A stretch of DNA of 6,806 nucleotides. Origin: Clostridiales bacterium UBA8960 (GTDB lineage Bacteria; Bacillota; Clostridia; Peptostreptococcales; Acidaminobacteraceae). A program made the position numbers and the translations under genes. Shown one piece after another: positions 5,614-6,806 of this stretch. Every line of letters begins with the position of its first letter. Within the stretch, counting starts at the first letter, position 1. Below the pieces are notes generated by a model that saw nothing but the letters and a program-made list of their open reading frames with translations, made no database searches and had not been told where the DNA came from. Location: contig DMYC01000006.1 in assembly GCA_003482695.1 (NCBI GenBank), forward strand, positions 1 to 6,806, read 5' to 3'.

Positions 5614-5711
5614 GAAATTCATAGCATTATGGTTGGACGGAAGAAAAGCATGCTGGTCAGAAGTAAAACCAATTTTAAGACAACTCTTAAGATTGGTTTT
5701 TTTGTTTTTTT
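5614..5711 (+). promoter_or_regulatory. Candidate attenuator or riboswitch leader of the GGDEF-EAL gene
   Basis: The leader has GGTTGGAC at 5631-5638, exactly 26 nt, then AAAACCAAT at 5665 opening the terminator. UGGUU (5630-5634) can pair with AACCA of the terminator arm, or GGUUGG with CCAAUU (two G-U pairs), as an antiterminator. UAGCAU (5622-5627) can pair with AUGCUG (5650-5655), enclosing the GGTTGGAC box in a 22-nt loop. The arrangement mirrors the chemoreceptor leader on the opposite strand. I do not find the conserved blocks of the c-di-GMP-I or c-di-GMP-II riboswitches as I remember them. Confidence 0.6.
5665..5711 (+). terminator. Intrinsic terminator inside the GGDEF-EAL 5' leader
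   Basis: Arms AAAACCAATTTTAAGA (5665-5680) and TCTTAAGATTGGTTTT (5685-5700) form a 16-bp stem with a single U-G pair and a CAAC loop. The U-tract runs to 5711. It is placed 9 nt before the AAGGAG ribosome binding site at 5720-5725, so it ends transcription before the gene unless an alternative fold forms. The bottom nine base pairs are identical to those of the chemoreceptor leader terminator. Confidence 0.9.
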
Positions 5712-5730
5712 GATACGATAAGGAGTCTAC

Positions 5731-6806
5731 ATGATGAACGGAAAAGAGCATAAATTCTTAAAAAGCAAAACCCATTTTCTTATACCCATCGCCACGACTA
5801 CTTTGATTTTTTTGCTTCTTGCATGGTTTGTGATTCAAATGATCAACGATTATATGGTTCAAACAAGTCACCTCATACGAACCATAGACTACCATGGTGA
5901 GTTAGGCAAATTCTCTTTGTCGAACCACAATGACATGACTACACAAATAACATTTTGGGGAAGCATCGCACTTATTTTGATCGTGAGCATTTTATTCTTT
6001 AGCCTCACTTCATTGGGAAAAAAAAGTGGCGACGTTTACAAACTCGCTTATTTTGATGCGTTGACAGATTTGCCTAACTCGGACTATTTTAAAACCAGTT
6101 GGGATATCAAACGCGCTATCGATAAGAACTTACATATTAAAAAAAACGTCTATTTTATCAATTGCGTCAACTTCAAACTGATTAACATGACTTCAGGTTA
6201 TCAAATTGGAGATGAAGTTCTAAGACAAATTTCAGCACGATTAAAAAGCCACTTGCCAAATCAGATCGAAATGTATAGGTTAACGGCAGATCGATTCATT
6301 TTAGTTCAAGATACCCAAATCCATACGATAAAGATCCATGAAATGATTGCGTTGATCACAAACGCTTTCAACGAGCCATTCAAGCATTCCGAAGGAAAAA
6401 AGAGTATTGGTATGCATATTGCTATCATCTCTTCGAAAGACCTAAACTGCAATGCGAATGATGTCTTGAGAAAATGTCTGATTTCCATGGACCATCTTAA
6501 ACTGTCAAATGACAAACACCAAGTGATTTACAATAGAGAGATTGAGGAGGCATTTTATCGCGAATCACTGATTGAAAGCGAGTTAAGAGATCTAATCGAT
6601 GGCAAGGACACAGATAGACTTTATTTGCTCTACCAGCCCCAATATGCGCTTGGCACAAAAGAAATCGTCGGAACAGAATCCCTAGCAAGATTTAACTCTA
6701 AACATTTGGGACTGATTTCACCCCTTGAGTTCATCTCTATTGCAGAGAAAAAGCAGTTGATTGTTCAGCTCGGACGCATCATTTTATTGGAAGCGTGTAA
6801 ATATGC
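5731..6806 (+). CDS. Membrane-anchored GGDEF-EAL protein with degenerate GGDEF motif, C-terminus cut by window edge
   Basis: 358 residues are visible. Two membrane helices (about 16-37 and 75-92) flank a short outside loop of about 37 residues. A GGDEF-type domain follows: LAYFDALTDLPN at 105-116, NFKLINMTSGYQIGDEVL at 147-164, and the signature position RLTADRF at 183-189. The motif is TADRF instead of GGDEF and no RxxD inhibitory site is seen, so cyclase activity is very unlikely. The EAL domain begins at about 297 with LYLLYQPQYAL, and its signature is ESLARF (316-321); ESL for EAL is a mild change compatible with an active domain. The remaining catalytic residues lie beyond the right edge. 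Expected role: c-di-GMP phosphodiesterase, or c-di-GMP receptor if the EAL is also inactive. AAGGAG ends 5 nt before ATG 5731 and 8 nt before a second in-frame ATG at 5734, so either may be used. Preceded by the attenuator-like leader shared with the chemoreceptor operon. Confidence 0.88.
   Translation, partial: MMNGKEHKFLKSKTHFLIPIATTTLIFLLLAWFVIQMINDYMVQTSHLIRTIDYHGELGKFSLSNHNDMTTQITFWGSIALILIVSILFFSLTSLGKKSGDVYKLAYFDALTDLPNSDYFKTSWDIKRAIDKNLHIKKNVYFINCVNFKLINMTSGYQIGDEVLRQISARLKSHLPNQIEMYRLTADRFILVQDTQIHTIKIHEMIALITNAFNEPFKHSEGKKSIGMHIAIISSKDLNCNANDVLRKCLISMDHLKLSNDKHQVIYNREIEEAFYRESLIESELRDLIDGKDTDRLYLLYQPQYALGTKEIVGTESLARFNSKHLGLISPLEFISIAEKKQLIVQLGRIILLEACKY

Noticed and set aside
5579..5711. 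Known c-di-GMP riboswitch (GEMM-I or -II) upstream of the GGDEF-EAL gene
   Set aside because: It is an attractive expectation in this context. However, the CAAAGC-type and GNAA-receptor blocks of class I and the conserved pseudoknot blocks of class II were not found, and the pre-terminator leader of about 50 nt is too short for either.
6306..6688. Two minus-strand open frames of 69 and 63 codons
   Set aside because: Both are antisense to the GGDEF-EAL gene and have no start signals or recognisable domains.

Overview
The window looks like chromosome from a motile, low-GC Gram-positive bacterium (Bacillota), most likely a clostridial anaerobe. The evidence is AT-rich intergenic DNA with strong sigma-A-type promoters, AGGAGG-type ribosome binding sites, intrinsic terminators with long U-tracts, and a cluster of chemotaxis and c-di-GMP-type signalling genes. 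Tryptophan is encoded by TGG, so a TGA-Trp mollicute code is unlikely. The species cannot be fixed from the sequence alone.

Left part (1-1640). A chromate transporter (chrA, minus strand, cut by the left edge) is divergent from a short PadR-family regulator. The 120-bp spacer holds two facing promoters, and between them a cluster of ATATC repeats at exact 13-bp spacing with palindromes, a likely PadR operator. A small thioredoxin-fold ArsC/Spx-like protein follows, convergent with padR. The 220-bp gap at 1641-1860 carries the arsC-like promoter and a strong plus-strand intrinsic terminator. That terminator has no protein gene in front of it, so it may end a small RNA of about 80 nt.

Middle part (1861-4857, minus strand). 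A methyl-accepting chemotaxis receptor is broken by one in-frame TAA codon in its sensor (Cache) domain. It is followed 33 bp later by a PAS protein with a four-cysteine cluster and a C-terminal GGDEF-like domain whose signature has decayed to DANQY. The two genes look like one operon.

Right part (4858-6806). The 359-bp gap at 4858-5216 holds the receptor's leader and promoter, an inverted repeat, and the promoter of the next gene. That gene encodes a DUF2294/MpsC-like small protein. After it comes a membrane-anchored GGDEF-EAL protein, cut by the right edge, with a degenerate GGDEF motif (TADRF).

The most notable observation is that the chemoreceptor operon (minus strand) and the GGDEF-EAL gene (plus strand) have the same kind of 5' leader. 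Each has GGTTGGAC, then exactly 26 nt, then AAAACCAAT opening a 16-bp terminator hairpin and U-tract placed just before the ribosome binding site. In both, the GGTTGG box can pair with the terminator's 5' arm. This is the architecture of a shared transcription-attenuation switch (riboswitch or protein-bound antiterminator) controlling signalling genes. It does not match the c-di-GMP riboswitch consensus sequences as I know them.
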